DNA of 64,000 nucleotides, from assembly GCA_036924085.1 (NCBI GenBank), contig JAVGWX010000009.1, forward strand, positions 62,009,012-62,073,011, written 5' to 3'. Each line of letters begins with the position of its first letter. Positions within the stretch are counted from its first letter, which is position 1. The notes beneath the pieces were generated by a model. The model was not told where the DNA came from. It saw only the letters and a program-made list of their open reading frames with translations, and searched no databases. Below are positions 44,655 through 56,369 of the stretch, piece after piece. Made by a program: the position numbers and the translations under genes. Origin of the DNA: Ariolimax columbianus. Taxonomy: Eukaryota > Mollusca > Gastropoda > Stylommatophora > Arionidae.

Positions 44655-45975
44655 TGGTGATACGACATAGGTTATAGGACACTGGTTATAAGACATTGGG
44701 GATACGACATTGGTGATAGGAGATTGTGAGAGGGCATTGGGGATACGACATTGGTGATAGGAGATTGTGAGAGGGCATTGGGGATACGACATTGGTGATA
44801 GGAGATTGTGAGAGGGCATTGGGGATACGACATTGGTGATAGGACATTGTGAGAGGGCATTGGGGATACGACATTGGTGATAGGAGATTGTGAGAGGGCA
44901 TTGGGGATACGACATTGGTGATAGGACATTGTGAGAGGGCATTGGGGATACGACATTGGTGATAGGAGATTGTGAGAGAACATTGGTGATACGACATTGG
45001 TGATAGGAGATTGTGAGAGAACATTGGTGATACGACATTGGTGATAGGAGATTGTGAGAGGGCATTGGTGATATGACATTGGTGATATGACATTGGTGAT
45101 ATGACATTGGTGATAGGAGATTGTGAGAGGGCATTGGTGATATGACATTGGTGATAGGAGATTGTGAGAGAACATTGGTGATACGACATTGGTGATAGGA
45201 GATTGTGAGAGGGCATTGGGAATATGACATTGGTGATAGGAGATTGTGAGAGAACATTGGTGATACGACATTGGTGATAGGAGATTGTGAGAGGGCATTG
45301 GTGATATGACATTGGTGATATGACATTGGTGATATGACATTGGTGATAGGAGATTGTGAGAGGGCATTGGTGATATGACATTGGTGATATGACATTGGTG
45401 ATAGGAGATTGTGAGAGGGCATTGGTGATATGACATTGGTGATATGACATTGGTGATAGGAGATTGTGAGAGGGCATTGGTGATAGGAGATTGTGAGAGA
45501 ACATTGGTGATATGACATTGGTGATATGACATTGGTGATAGGAGATTGTGAGAGAACATTGGTGATATGACATTGGTGATATGACATTGGTGATAGGAGA
45601 TTGTGAGAGAACATTGGTGATATGACATTGGTGATATGACATTGGTGATAGGAGATTGTGAGAGAACATTGGTGATATGACATTGGTGATATGACATTGG
45701 TGATAGGAGATTGGTGATATGACATTGGTGATAGGAGATTGTGAGAGAACATTGGTGATATGACATTGGTGATATGACATTGGTGATAGGAGATTGTGAG
45801 AGAACATTGGTGATATGACATTGGTGATATGACATTGGTGATATGACATTGGTGATATGACATTGGTGATAGGAGATTGTGAGAGAACATTGGTGATATG
45901 ACATTGGTGATATGACATTGGTGATATGACATTGGTGATGTGATATGACATTGGTGATATGTCATTGACATTGGT
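44655..45975. repeat. 1.3-kb satellite, 14-bp monomer in higher-order blocks
   Basis: Monomer gatatgacattggt (14-15 bp) combined with a long unit gataggagattgtgagaggg. At 44700-45000 a uniform 41-bp unit with gggatacgacatt dominates. All three minus frames are open for 410-467 codons (ITNVISPMSYHQC repeats), because no monomer frame carries a stop; not genes. Confidence 0.97.
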
Positions 45976-46435
45976 CATATGATCCCAGTATGCTCCCTGT
46001 TGCTATAAAAAAAAAATTGAAAGAACGAAGAAGAATAACAAATAATTGGATCGTAGCCAAGATAAGGATATTTGGAACGGCATGCTTTGGTTAAGCGTTA
46101 CGTGGGAGAACATTATTTGAACATCAAACACGCCTCCAAGATTGTAAGGTGCGTGTCAATGGTTTCTACTGATTCTAGCACGGCATATAAACATGAACTG
46201 AGCTGACATAGCTTCAGGTGGTCTTGTCGGAGCTTCATTCTGTACTGGTGAGGTGGAGTGTGCTGCGTGCCACACCTGAAAATAATGTGGAGAAAGTGTG
46301 TGACTTTGAGAACGATGTATTCACGCACGTGCACTGATAATACCAATCGTGATTATTGATTTTCGCGCATTCTCGCGCGATGTAAATCTTTGAACAACAG
46401 CTACGACCGTTCCCTTTAGAAGTAGCTTGTAGGAA
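45976..46435. other. No recognised feature
   Basis: Nothing assigned. Confidence 0.4.
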
Positions 46436-47215
46436 GGGAAGACTAACGTCTGGTCAGGCAAAATATACTGATTAGATATGTTAGTCAGGGTCTGGCAAAA
46501 TATACTGATTAGATATGTTTGTCAGGGTCAGGCATAACATACTGATTAGACATGTTAGTCAGGGTCAGGCAAAACATACTGATTAGACATGTTAGTCAGG
46601 GTCAGGCAAAACATACTGATTAGACATGTTAGTCAGGGTCAGGCATAACATACTGATTAGACATGTTAGTCAGGGTCAGGCATAACATACTAATTAGACA
46701 TGTTAGTCAGGGTCAGGCAAAACATACTGATTAGACATGTTAGTCAGGGTCAGGCAAAACATACTTATTAGACATGCTAGTCAGGGTCAGGCAAAATATA
46801 CTTATCAGAAATGTTAGTCAGGGTCAGGCAAAACACTCATCAGACATGTTAGCCAGGGTCAGGCAAAACATACTGATCAGACATGTTAGTCAAGGTCAGG
46901 CAAAATATACTGATCAGACATGTTAGTCAGGGTCAGGCAAAACATACTGGGCAAGCCCCTCACATTGGCTTCCTCGTAGATTTTCTTGGAAACGGGCTGT
47001 TTTCATGGCAGCCTGGCTAACAATGTGAAGGATTGACGTGGTCCTCGTAGTAGTGAGCGACACGCAGATGAAGCCTGGAGGACTCCGGTTCATCTTCATC
47101 AGCACGCTCGGGATGTGAGGAAAGCTACGACAACCCGCCACTTAACATCCTTTTTAGGGCGCACAAAAAAGTAATCCAACTCATTGTGGACATTCAACAG
47201 CTAAAACAACAATAA
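46436..47215 (+). mobile_element. MSR element with 38-bp minisatellite, about 13 units
   Basis: Starts gaagactaacgtctggtcag; units catgttagtcagggtcaggc plus aaaacatactgattaga; body with gaaacgggctgttttcatgg and tagtgagcgacacgcagatg; AAC tail at 47198-47212. It is the largest MSR copy. Confidence 0.93.
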
Positions 47216-47875
47216 ACCTTTATGCAAGCATCTACAGTTGTAACATTATGAGGTTGTAAGCTCTATTTACAACTCTCTTTATTCGTCTTTTACGACATAC
47301 TTGGAAGATTACAGTGGTTCTGTTCTATTCCACCGGGAGACTACTCGGTATGCCATGATACATGAAAGTTGACAATTCTTCATGTAATATAATTTGCTAC
47401 GTTTGGCCTTAATGTGAAACCCCTTTACATCTTGTGTGCTCGATTGTTGGAGCAAGCGGTCCATTGCATCTCGTCCTGTCTGCAATCATATTGCGATCTA
47501 AGGGTGCATGAACTGCGGCTCATGGTTTTGCTTCCTCCTATATGGCTGTTATGTGTTGTAATTTATATGGCTCAATTGCGTGTTTCCACTTATATTGCTA
47601 ATCTATTATTCATGTGTGTGTGTCTCTTTTTCTCTCCCCCCCCCCCCCCCCCCACCCCTCTCACTGTATGATGGTTTCCCTCTATATGGCTCACTTATTT
47701 ATTCTTTCTCTTCTCTCTCCCTCGTCACTCTCTTCTCTCTCTCTTCTCTCCCTTGTTTATCTCTGTCCTCTGCCCGTCCTCTCTCCGTCATCTCCTACCT
47801 CTTCTATATCTTCATCTTGTAGGAAGTTCGTCTTGAGTGATTCTATATTCCCGAGCAGTTTGCCAGGATGTATGT
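47216..47875. other. No gene; C18 homopolymer at 47636-47653
   Basis: TC-rich to each side of the C-run (47620-47780). Nothing else assigned. Confidence 0.5.
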
Positions 47876-47879
47876 GTCT

Positions 47880-48215
47880 GACACGGACAAGAATAGCACC
47901 ACTGCCACACAGAGAGCATGTCGTAAGAGGCGACTAACTGTGTGACATGGTATATCCCTGACCATGGTTAGGTTGTTTGTTAAGAGCGGCATAGATGACG
48001 CCTAACAGGTTGCGGGTCTACTTTGCTCTAGTGTTTGAGTCTATTAAGATAGACTAGCACATCAGTTAACCACCCTCCATAGTGGAGTAATAAGCTGCTC
48101 GAGCCTAGCCCGCTAAGCAGGAAATCATCCCCCTGGCTACATCGAGCTCACACCAGAGATGGGACCTCCACAGGGGCGTATACTCCTGTAAAAATACAGG
48201 TCGACCTAGACAAAG
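47880..48215 (+). repeat. Dispersed repeat C, forward copy
   Basis: Starts acacggacaagaatagcacc, includes aagaggcgactaactgtgtg and ctcgagcctagcc, ends acaggtcgacctagac. The same element as 20175-20500 in the opposite orientation; origin unknown. Confidence 0.85.
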
Positions 48216-48227
48216 ATTAATATTCTA

Positions 48228-48560
48228 TATGTTCATCCTGTAGGAAGTGTGTCTTGAGTGATTTCACATCTTGTAGGAAGTGTGTCCTGAGTGATTTCAC
48301 ATCTTGTAGGAAGTGTGTCTTGAGTGATTTCACATCTTGTAGGAAGTGTGTCCTGAGTGATTTCACATCTTGTACGAAGTGTGTCTTGAGGGATTTCACA
48401 TCTTGTAGGAAGTGTGTCTTGAGGGATTTCACATCTTGTAGGAAGTGTGTTCTTAGTAATTTCACATCTTGTACGAAGTGTGTCTTGAGTGATTTCACAT
48501 CTTGCATGAAGTGTCTCTTGAGTGAATATCATCTTGTAGGAAGTGTGTCTTGCGTTAATT
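48228..48560. repeat. 33-bp minisatellite, about 10 units
   Basis: Unit cttgtaggaagtgtgtcttg plus agtgatttcacat, near-homogeneous until the diverged last two units. Confidence 0.96.
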
Positions 48561-49008
48561 TCATCTAGTATAAAGTGTGCTTTTAATGATCTAAGATAGC
48601 GTAGAACGTGTCTTCTGGGCGATTCCACGTCGTGTAGGAAATGTGTACTAAATGATTCCCCATCTTGTGTTCCGATAGTTGATTATTCCATCACTGCTGC
48701 GTACTAATGTTTCATAAATCCACTACTGAAAATGAACCACTGCGACGTTGGGACTGACCCGACGAATGAAATTGAAATCAGCTAGACCAAAATGACTGAG
48801 ACTTGCTACTAACAGAATTAGCTGCTGTACGCCTTTGATCGTTAACTGCAATTTTGTTAAACATAATGAACAGTTGCCACCTAGCGGTAGGGCAGATCGA
48901 GTCAAAGGCAGGTCATTCCTTTTATGTTAATATGGTATGGTAATTGTAATTTAATTATGTTGTGTGCAATTTTGTCAGGGATTCTTAGATTTTATTTCAG
49001 TGGCCCTA
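48561..49008. other. Diverged tail of the 33-bp array, then unassigned
   Basis: Weak units (tctgggcgattccacgtcgt) to about 48690; nothing recognised beyond. Confidence 0.5.
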
Positions 49009-49009
49009 A

Positions 49010-49330
49010 TTTCTCAGTCGTCCACATCTGACAATGCCCTCATTTCTCAGTGGTCCACATCTCTCAATCACCCTCATTTTTCAACTACCCTCATTTCTTA
49101 GTGGTCCACCTTTCGATATGCTTCTCATCAGTCAGTGACCCACATCTCTCGGTGGCCCACGTCTCTCAGTGGTCCACATATCTCAGTCGCCCACATATCT
49201 CAGTGGCCCACATATCTCAGTGGCCCACATATCTCAGTGGCCCACATCCCTCAGTAGTCCACATCTCTTATTGGTCCACATCTTCCAGTGACCTTCATTT
49301 CTCAGCGGCCCTCGTGTATCAGTGGTCTTT
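49010..49330. repeat. 17-bp minisatellite (diverged)
   Basis: Unit ctcagtggcccacatat, diverging at both ends. Confidence 0.9.
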
Positions 49331-49337
49331 ATGTGTC

Positions 49338-49606
49338 CATCACACGACCATCACCTCTCAACGACCATCACCTCTCAACGACCATCACCTCTCAGCGACC
49401 ATCACCTCTCAACGACCATCACCTCTCAACGACCATCACCTCTCAGCGACCATCACCGCTCAACGACCATCACCTCTCAACGACCATCACCTCTCAACGA
49501 CCATCACCTCTCATCGACCACCATCTCTCAACGACCATCACCTCTCAACAACCATCACCTCTCAACGACCATCACCTCTCAACGACTCTCAACGACCACC
49601 ACATAC
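49338..49606. repeat. 17-bp minisatellite, about 16 units
   Basis: Unit cgaccatcacctctcaa, distinct from the previous 17-bp family but with the same period. Confidence 0.96.
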
Positions 49607-50282
49607 CACTTACATACTTACTTCACTACTTTCGTACTTACTTCACTACTTGCGTACTTACTTCACTACTTGCGTACTTACTTCACTACTTGCGTACTTA
49701 CTTCACTACTTGCGTACTTACTTCACTACTTGCGTACTTACTTCACTACTTGCGTACTTACTTCACTACTTGCGTACTTACTTCACTACTTGCGTACTTA
49801 CTTCACTACTTGCGTACTTACTTCACTACTTGCGTACTTACTTCACTACTTGCTTGCGTACTTACTTCACTACTTACATACTTACTTCACTACTTGCGTA
49901 CTTACTTCACTACTTACATGTTTACTTCACTACTTACATACTTACTTCACTACTTGCGTACTTACTTCACTACTTGCTTGCGTACTTACTTCACTACTTA
50001 CATACTTACTTCACTACTTGCGTACTTACTTCACTACTTGCTTGCGTACTTACTTCACTACTTACATACTTACTTCACTACTTTCGTACTTACTTCACTA
50101 CTTGCTTGCGTACTTACTTCACTACTTACATACTTACTTCACTACTTGCGTACTTACTTCACTACTTACATGTTTACTTCACTACTTACATACTTACTTC
50201 ACTACTTGCGTACTTACTTCACTACTTGCGTACTTACTTCACTACTTGCGTACTTACTTCACTACTTACATACTTACTTCAT
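49607..50282. repeat. 20-bp satellite, about 33 units
   Basis: Unit cttcactacttgcgtactta, with variants tgcttgcg, tacatact, tacatgtt in higher-order blocks. All + frames are open (LLAYLLHYLRTYF-type repeats, frames of 324-413 codons); not genes. Confidence 0.97.
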
Positions 50283-50299
50283 TCCGACTGAGATAATAG

Positions 50300-50460
50300 A
50301 GACCAAAGAGAGACGGCAACATCTTGACGTGCTTGACCTGATGTGTCGGACAGAAAGGTGCTGATAGTTCTGACATTCTTCTGCAAACTACGACACAGCG
50401 TAACAAAATGTCTTTTGGGGGACAAACGTCGGCGAAGAAAAAGAAGAAGAAGAGGAAACA
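50300..50460 (+). repeat. Diverged SINE-A 3' half with GAA tail
   Basis: ctgatgtgtcggacagaaag, ctgcaaactacgacacagcg and a GAAGAAGAAG run at about 50434-50453 match the SINE-A 3' half. Confidence 0.7.
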
Positions 50461-50504
50461 TACGAACCAAGACGCCTCTTCTGCCCCGCGTCGAATAGGT
50501 TCAC

Positions 50505-50720
50505 AGCAACCTGGTCAACGAGATGAGGATCTATATTGTGGTCCCCATAGTGATGGACCTATTGACGAACATATTGTACTACCGCCAGAAGGACATAGAT
50601 CGATCTTCTTCAGTAGGCATCCGGACATAAGAAGAGCCACTGTAAACTGCTACCATAAAAAACAGCGTCAAGAGTGTCAACTGGCTAGGAGTAGCTTCGA
50701 ACAACACCAACATCTCCCAA
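50505..50720 (+). repeat. MSR body, subfamily without minisatellite
   Basis: gcaacctggtcaacgagatg, gtggtccccatagtgatgg, aagagccactgtaaactgct and cgtcaagagtgtcaactgg. It ends about 75 bp before the PDZ exon at 50796. Confidence 0.78.
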
Positions 50721-50795
50721 TTAGCACAGCCAAATCTCTGCAATGGACAACTTTCCTAGACAATACATATATTACTCCATTCTTCTTTCTTTCAG

Positions 50796-50858
50796 GTTGA
50801 CCCTTGCAGTATAGCTGGAAAGGATGGTCGTATTAGAGAGGGAGACCAGATTGTACAG
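50796..50858 (+). CDS. PDZRN3: PDZRN3/4-like, PDZ2 exon 2 (internal exon)
   Basis: Twenty-one codons with the hallmark middle of a PDZ domain: VDPCSIAGKDGRIREGD, then QIVQ. The pattern V-x-P-x-S-x-A-x-x-D-G-R-I-x-x-G-D is characteristic of PDZ strands C and D, and the wording closely resembles PDZ2 of PDZRN3/4. The acceptor is ttctttctttcag with a strong pyrimidine tract; the donor is gtaaga. Both ends are phase 0, so the exon joins in frame to DIFISE before and INGVDV after. It sits only about 75 bp beyond an MSR repeat copy (50505-50720), and a LINE fragment follows at 50985. At 63 bp it is a microexon-sized unit that gene predictors could skip. I see no mutation of the key Gly-Asp pair. 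Confidence 0.9.
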
Positions 50859-50984
50859 GTAAGACATACCTGTCCTTTAATCGCGTTGAAATTAAATGCT
50901 ACAAAAACGACCAGTGCAATACGTAAATGCTAGAATGCTGATGTGAGAGTCAGCTGCGGTTGTTGGTTGGTTATTGATACAGCG

Positions 50985-51275
50985 ACCTTCAGCCCAATGA
51001 CATATAGTGGTATCTGCAAGTGTTTGTGAGCAGTTGTTTAGTTCCGTACAAAGTGTTCCATTTGTCTGACCTCGGAGGAAGAGGCTCTTTCCTAACACCG
51101 GCAAGCGCCGGACATTCAATAAGATGATGTTTAACAGTTTCATAGGAATGTGTGCACAACCGACCGTATTGTGTTCTGTTTGGATTCCATGCTTCGTATG
51201 AAGCACAAAGGAGACAATTCAAGATAAGATTATATGAATTATTTGTTTTCTTGTTCGAGTGGGTATACGGCATCT
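50985..51275 (-). pseudogene. LINE C-terminal zinc-binding fragment
   Basis: The minus strand reads NCLLCASYEAW, LCTHSYETVKHHLIECPALA and DKWNTLYGTKQLL, ending GRRSLYQ and a stop. The C-x2-C/H-x4-C layout (ETVKHHLIECP) is the usual end of jockey/I-type pol proteins. It lies in the 6.7-kb intron. Confidence 0.75.
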
Positions 51276-51921
51276 ATGATGTTGCTAGTTAGGGATGCTT
51301 ACCTCATATTGGTCAGGCATAGACTTTCAACACACACTGAGAGCAGTTGTGTGTATTCAAAATGTGCTAGGTGTATGCAGCACGCCCATGGATATCTCCG
51401 AAAAGGTATTTTAGTATGAGAGTATTTTTTATTCATTTAAAGATAAATTATTTTGCAATGTTTCGTAAGATTTTGTCACTCTCTGGCGTAAATAGCCGCT
51501 AACTGCTATGTTGGTCAGTGTTCAAGGGTGAGATAAGAACAAGCGAGTATGAGTAACGAGCCTTTGCATGCGTGCGACTAGAAACCCATATCAGAAATCC
51601 TAAACTAGATATGGATGAGAGGCGGTTGGTGAGAATGACGTCACAGCTTGGTGTTAGCGTTTAACTAGCCATTGACAAGTGTGCGCCAGAAGTCCAGCAC
51701 TCAGCTAGATTAAACGTGAGAGGTTTTACATTTAAAGAAGTTTTGTAGTACGGTAACAAAAGTGTACATACTAGTATATGTGTTATTGTGGACAGCATGT
51801 ATTAGTGTATATAGTGTTGTGAAATGTATTTTCATTTTTAAGATAAATTCATTCCATTTGATGGAATAATATAAGAAACCAATTGTATATTAGACGATCT
51901 TCTAACAAGAACATTGTTAAT
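51276..51921. other. No recognised feature
   Basis: Nothing assigned before the LINE target duplication at 51922. Confidence 0.4.
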
Positions 51922-51933
51922 GAACATATACTC

Positions 51934-53199
51934 GCAAACTTCAAAACCAAGCTATGAGAGTTATAACAGGAGGCATGAAGTCAACGCCAATTGTAGAACT
52001 TGAAAAGATTACAAAACTGCAATCCATGACCGATAGAAGAGACTGCAAAGCCCAGCTGCAGTCAGAGAAACTCCGAAGACTGACTGACCATCCAATGCAC
52101 AAGAGACTAAACAATTTGGGAAATGGGAAACTAAAGCGGAGAAACTCTGCAGAAATAGTCAAAGCAAAGATGCAAGAAGATCCCATAAACGCACTAACAA
52201 CACCAAAGCCCATCACTAGTGTACGAAAACCTACCTGAAGGCAGGATTTATTTCCAGAGGTTCTAGAAAATATACCAGGTATTGGAAACAAAAACTGCCA
52301 GACTGAAAAAGAAAGGAGAAATACTACCCTAAGCTTTATATCGAAAAACTACCCAAGCATGGACTGGAACCCATGCATACACCGACGGTTCTGTAACAAA
52401 CACTACACAGAACGGAGGGGCAGGAGCATTCCTGAACCTACCAAATGGCAGAAAAATAACACTCTCATACTGGTAAGTACACAAGCAATTTCAGAGCGGA
52501 GGCAGAGGCACTGAGGGCGGCAGTGGAAGAAATGGTGACACATAAAGAAAATTAAAGCCATACAGTCCTGCTTATAGATGCTCTCGCCGTAGTCACAGCG
52601 CTAAAAAGCCAGAAAAACACGGAGCTTAATGACATAAGAGCAGCACTCTGTCAACTATGCCAGCAGTCCGCACCAAAAAGGGTAGTGGTACAGTGGGTCC
52701 CATCACACTGCAACATCCAAGGCAACGAGGAGGCAGACAGACTGGCAAAAGAAGGTGCAAGACTACCACAAACAGATACTAGTATGACGTACGAAGAGTC
52801 AAAACGGCTTATCAAAGCCAGATACATGACCAAATGGAAAACCGAACATACTGGTTACACCAAAAACGATGCCTATTACCAGTTGAACAGAAGAGAGCAG
52901 GTCGTTGTCTTCAGACTTCGCACTGGCCACAATAGACTGAGGTACCACCTATTCAACAAATTGAAGATAGGTGGAACCGACGAATGCCCGTGTAGTACCG
53001 GGAAAATGACCGCTGAACATCTGCTGCAGAACTGCCCGACATACGAGGATCAGAGAGAGCAGATGTGGCCATCACCAGTGGAACCACAAGACAAGCTCTA
53101 TGGCAGTGGCGACAGCCTCATGATGACCGCCGCTTTTTTCGAAAAAATAATGCTTACTGTCTGACTGCGTACGAAGAAGAAGAAGAAGAAGAAGAAGAA
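51934..53199 (+). mobile_element. I/Nimbus-like LINE, 5'-truncated, with RNase H, GAA tail and TSD
   Basis: The copy starts in the region after the reverse transcriptase palm (KLQNQAMRVITGGMKSTPI at 51936). It carries RNase H with YTDGSV (52377-52394), LLIDALAV and VPSHCNIQGNEEADRLAKEG, then the C-terminal GHNRLRYHLF and zinc-binding region, and ends in cgtac plus GAA repeats (53168-53199). A 12-bp TSD gaacatatactc lies at 51922-51933 and 53200-53211. Two or three small frame changes break the frame between 52240 and 52660, so it is dead, but it is young: its last 500 bp are by eye about 97% identical to 9927-10440. Confidence 0.95.
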
Positions 53200-53369
53200 G
53201 AACATATACTCTATGAAAGTCATTCTAAAAAATATTGATTGCTATTATAGAGTAATGCATTCTAAGAATGTACCACACCTTGTACCAGGATACGCCACTG
53301 ACTGATAGTATCTAGAAAGACGATGACACCTATGCAAGAAGCGCTTGGTGCAGTATGGGAAAAATGTTC

Positions 53370-53605
53370 TATATGAATTGGCACTTTGAAGACAGAGAAG
53401 ACACCGACTATAAGGATTGGCAGAACACCTGCTCCACTCAACAGAAATGCAAACAATACCGCTCTTAAGCAAGCCCATGAGTTCAAGTATCTACGCAGAA
53501 TCTTTGGAGGGGATGTTAGGTGTTATGGGGAAATTGTGACTAGTTGCACGATATCATCAGCTGTGACTTACCAATTGTCATCACTTCTTAAGCATCCGAA
53601 CGTCT
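53370..53605 (+). pseudogene. LINE reverse transcriptase fragment (thumb)
   Basis: Frame gives ALKQAHEFKYLRRIFGGDVR and AVTYQLSSLLKHPNV. HEFKYLG-IF is the motif just after the reverse transcriptase palm; QLSPLLKHPN follows it. The copy ends at the satellite that starts at 53640. Confidence 0.85.
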
Positions 53606-53639
53606 GATTGGCGACAAAGCGGCAGTTAATAAACAGTAT

Positions 53640-54800
53640 ATTTATACCAGCTATGTGATCAGTATATTTATGTCGACTCTGTGTTCATTATATTTATACC
53701 GGCTCTGTGTTCAGTATATTTATACCGACTTTGTGTTCATTATATTTATACCAGATCTGTGTTCAGTATATTTATACCGACTTTGTGTTCATTATATTTA
53801 TACCGGCTCTATGTTCAGTATATTTATATTGACTCTGTGTTCATTATATTTATACCGGCTCTGTGTTCAGTATATTTATACCGATTTTGTGTTCATTATA
53901 TTTAAACCGGCTCTGTGTTCAGTATATTTATACCGACTTTGTGTTCATTATATTTAAACCGGATCTGTGATCAGTATATTTAAACCGACTCTGTGCTCAG
54001 TATATTTATACCGACTTTGTGTTCATTATATTTATACCGGACCTGTGATCAGTATATTTATATCGATTTTGTGTTAATTATATTTATACCCGAAATGTGC
54101 TCAGTATATTTATACCGACTTTGTGTTCAGTATATTTATACCGACTCTGTGCTCAGTATATTTATACCGGATCTGTGATCAGTATATTTATACCGACTTT
54201 GTGTTAATTATATTTATACCGGATTTGTGATCAGTAAATTTATATCGATTCTGTGTTCATTATATTTATACCGGCTCTGTGTTCAGTATATTTATACCGA
54301 CTTTGTGTTAATTATATTTATACCGGACCTGTGGTAAATATATTTATACCGACTTTGTGTTAATTATATTTATACCCGATCTGTGATCAGTATATTTATA
54401 CCGACTTTATGTTAATTATATTTATACCGGATCTGTGTTCAGTATATTTATACCGACTCTGTGCTCAGTATATTTACACCGACTCTGTGCTCAGTATATT
54501 TATACCGGATCTGTGATCAGTATATTTATACCGACTTTGTGTTAATTATATTTATACCGGATTTGTGATCAGTATATTTATATCGACTCTGTGTTCATTA
54601 TATTTATACCGACTCTGTTGTGCTCAGTATATTTATACCGACTTTGTGTTAATTATATTTATACCGGATCTGTGATCAGTATATTTATACCGACTCGTGC
54701 TCAGTATATTTTAAAAGCCTCTCTTCAGTCTGTTTATAACTCTTTGTTCAGTTTATTTATAAAGACTCTGCTCATTATATTTATATGCTAAAGACTCTGT
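53640..54800. repeat. 26-bp satellite, about 41 units
   Basis: Unit gtgttcagtatatttatacc plus gacttt, with ggctct, ggatct, gat and cattat/aattat alternatives. Neighbouring units alternate gac/ggc forms, giving a 52-bp dimer pattern. Open frames (LCSVYLYRLCVHYIYT repeats) are artefacts. Confidence 0.97.
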
Positions 54801-54974
54801 TCATTATATTTATATGTTACCAGTGCAAAAGCTGGCCACTGTCAACAACGCGTGAGAGTATAATGTCTGCGTGTGAAGTGAAGTGTTTGATGAAGGTTAT
54901 CATTCGCCAGAAGTGACAGAATGCGAAATTACGACATTCTAAAAAATGGTCGGAACTACCCCTTGTGGTGAGGA
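54801..54974. other. Spacer, no recognised feature
   Basis: Unassigned. Confidence 0.4.
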
Positions 54975-55560
54975 CAGGAGACTAACGTCCGGTCAGATAA
55001 AAAAAATCAGACTTTGTTAGTCAGAGTCAGGTGAAACACACTGATCAGACTATGTTAGTCAGGGTCAGGTGAAACACGCTGATCAGACTATGTTAGTCAG
55101 GGGCAGGTGAAACACACTGATCAGACTATGTTAGTCAGGGGCAGGTGAAACATACTGATCAGGCTATGCTAGTCAGGGTCAGGTAAAACAAACTGATCAG
55201 GCTATGTTAGTCAGGGTCAGATGAAACACTGATCAGGCTATGTTAGTCAGGGGCAGGTGAAACATACTGATCAGACTATGTTAGTCAAGGTCAGGTGGAA
55301 CATACTGATCAAGACCCCCACTTGACTTTCAAGCAGCTGTCCCTGGAAACAGCCTGTTTCACGGCAGTCTGTCTAACGAGGTGGAGAGCGGCATTGTGAT
55401 CCCCTTAAAGGTCAGTTTACCGAGGAGCATTGCATTGCACTACTGCCAGGGTGACCAGGGTTCACTTTCTTAAATACTCCTCGAGATGTGAGGAGAGCCA
55501 CTGCAACCTGTCACCAAAGAAAATCGTCAAGAGCATCCAACTCAAATACGGGTAGCATTA
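54975..55560 (+). mobile_element. MSR element with 38-bp minisatellite, about 8 units
   Basis: Starts aggagactaacgtccggtca; units ctatgttagtcaggggcagg plus tgaaacacactgatcaga; body cctggaaacagcctgtttca, aggagagccactgcaacctg; AAC-rich end at 55548-55566. Its body groups with the 28350, 36590 and 50505 copies, so the minisatellite belongs to both MSR subfamilies. Confidence 0.9.
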
Positions 55561-55774
55561 ACAACCACACCGTCCCCCACCCCTTTTCCCCCTATGAGCC
55601 GTGCACATCTCCAGACACATAGCACAATATTTCAGTGACCATACGAGAATGCATTGTGAATATCAGTGCTAACAGCTACAACACAAAATATCTGACTACA
55701 GGGCACACAGGAGGCTGCGCGACAGATGGTTAGGTGACATCAGAAATATCTTGCATGGGCTTGCAACGACCGAC

Positions 55775-56222
55775 GCAACTGGCACGAAGCCCCGTATAGA
55801 GGACCAAAGCTCCACCGGGCATGTAGCCCCGTATAGAGGACCAAAGCTCCACCAGACACGTAGCCCCAGATAGAGGACCAAAGCTCCACCAGGCACGTAG
55901 CTCCGGATAGAGGACCAAAGCTCCACCTGGCACGTAGCCCTGGATAAAGGACCATAGCTCCACGAGGCACGTAGCTCCGTATAGAGGACCAAAGCTCCAC
56001 CGAGCACGAAGCCCCGCCACCGGGCACGTAGCCCCGGATAGAGGACCAAAGCTGCACTGGGCACGAAGCCCCGGATAGAGGAGCAAAGCTCAACCGGGCA
56101 CGTAGCCACTGATAGAGGACCAAAGCTCCACCGGGCACGTAGCCCAGAATAAAGGACCAAAGCTCCACTGGGCACGTAGCCCCGGATAGAGGACCAAAGC
56201 TCAACCGGGCACGTAGCCACGG
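55775..56222. repeat. 37-bp GC-rich minisatellite, about 12 units
   Basis: Unit gcacgtagccccggatagag plus gaccaaagctccaccgg. Minus frames of 118-202 codons stay open; not genes. One truncated unit at 56005-56025. Confidence 0.96.
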
Positions 56223-56369
56223 AATTCTGAGGATCTCTATGTAACCTTTTAATCGAAGGATTCAATTCTTTGTGTAGCCATAAGCTGCCACAGAAAAAAA
56301 ACACAGGCTCTCAAGACTTTTACTTTTGTGGTTTTGTTGGTGCTCTGCTATAATTTCTGATTTAGCCTC

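Noticed and set aside
49050..50364. Long + frames with repeated LLHYLRTYF, like a transmembrane repeat protein
   Set aside because: 17-bp and 20-bp arrays; all three frames are open, so the composition is not selected.
55696..56304. 202-codon minus-strand frame with repeated GALVLY-type units
   Set aside because: 37-bp minisatellite; similar frames occur in the other two registers.
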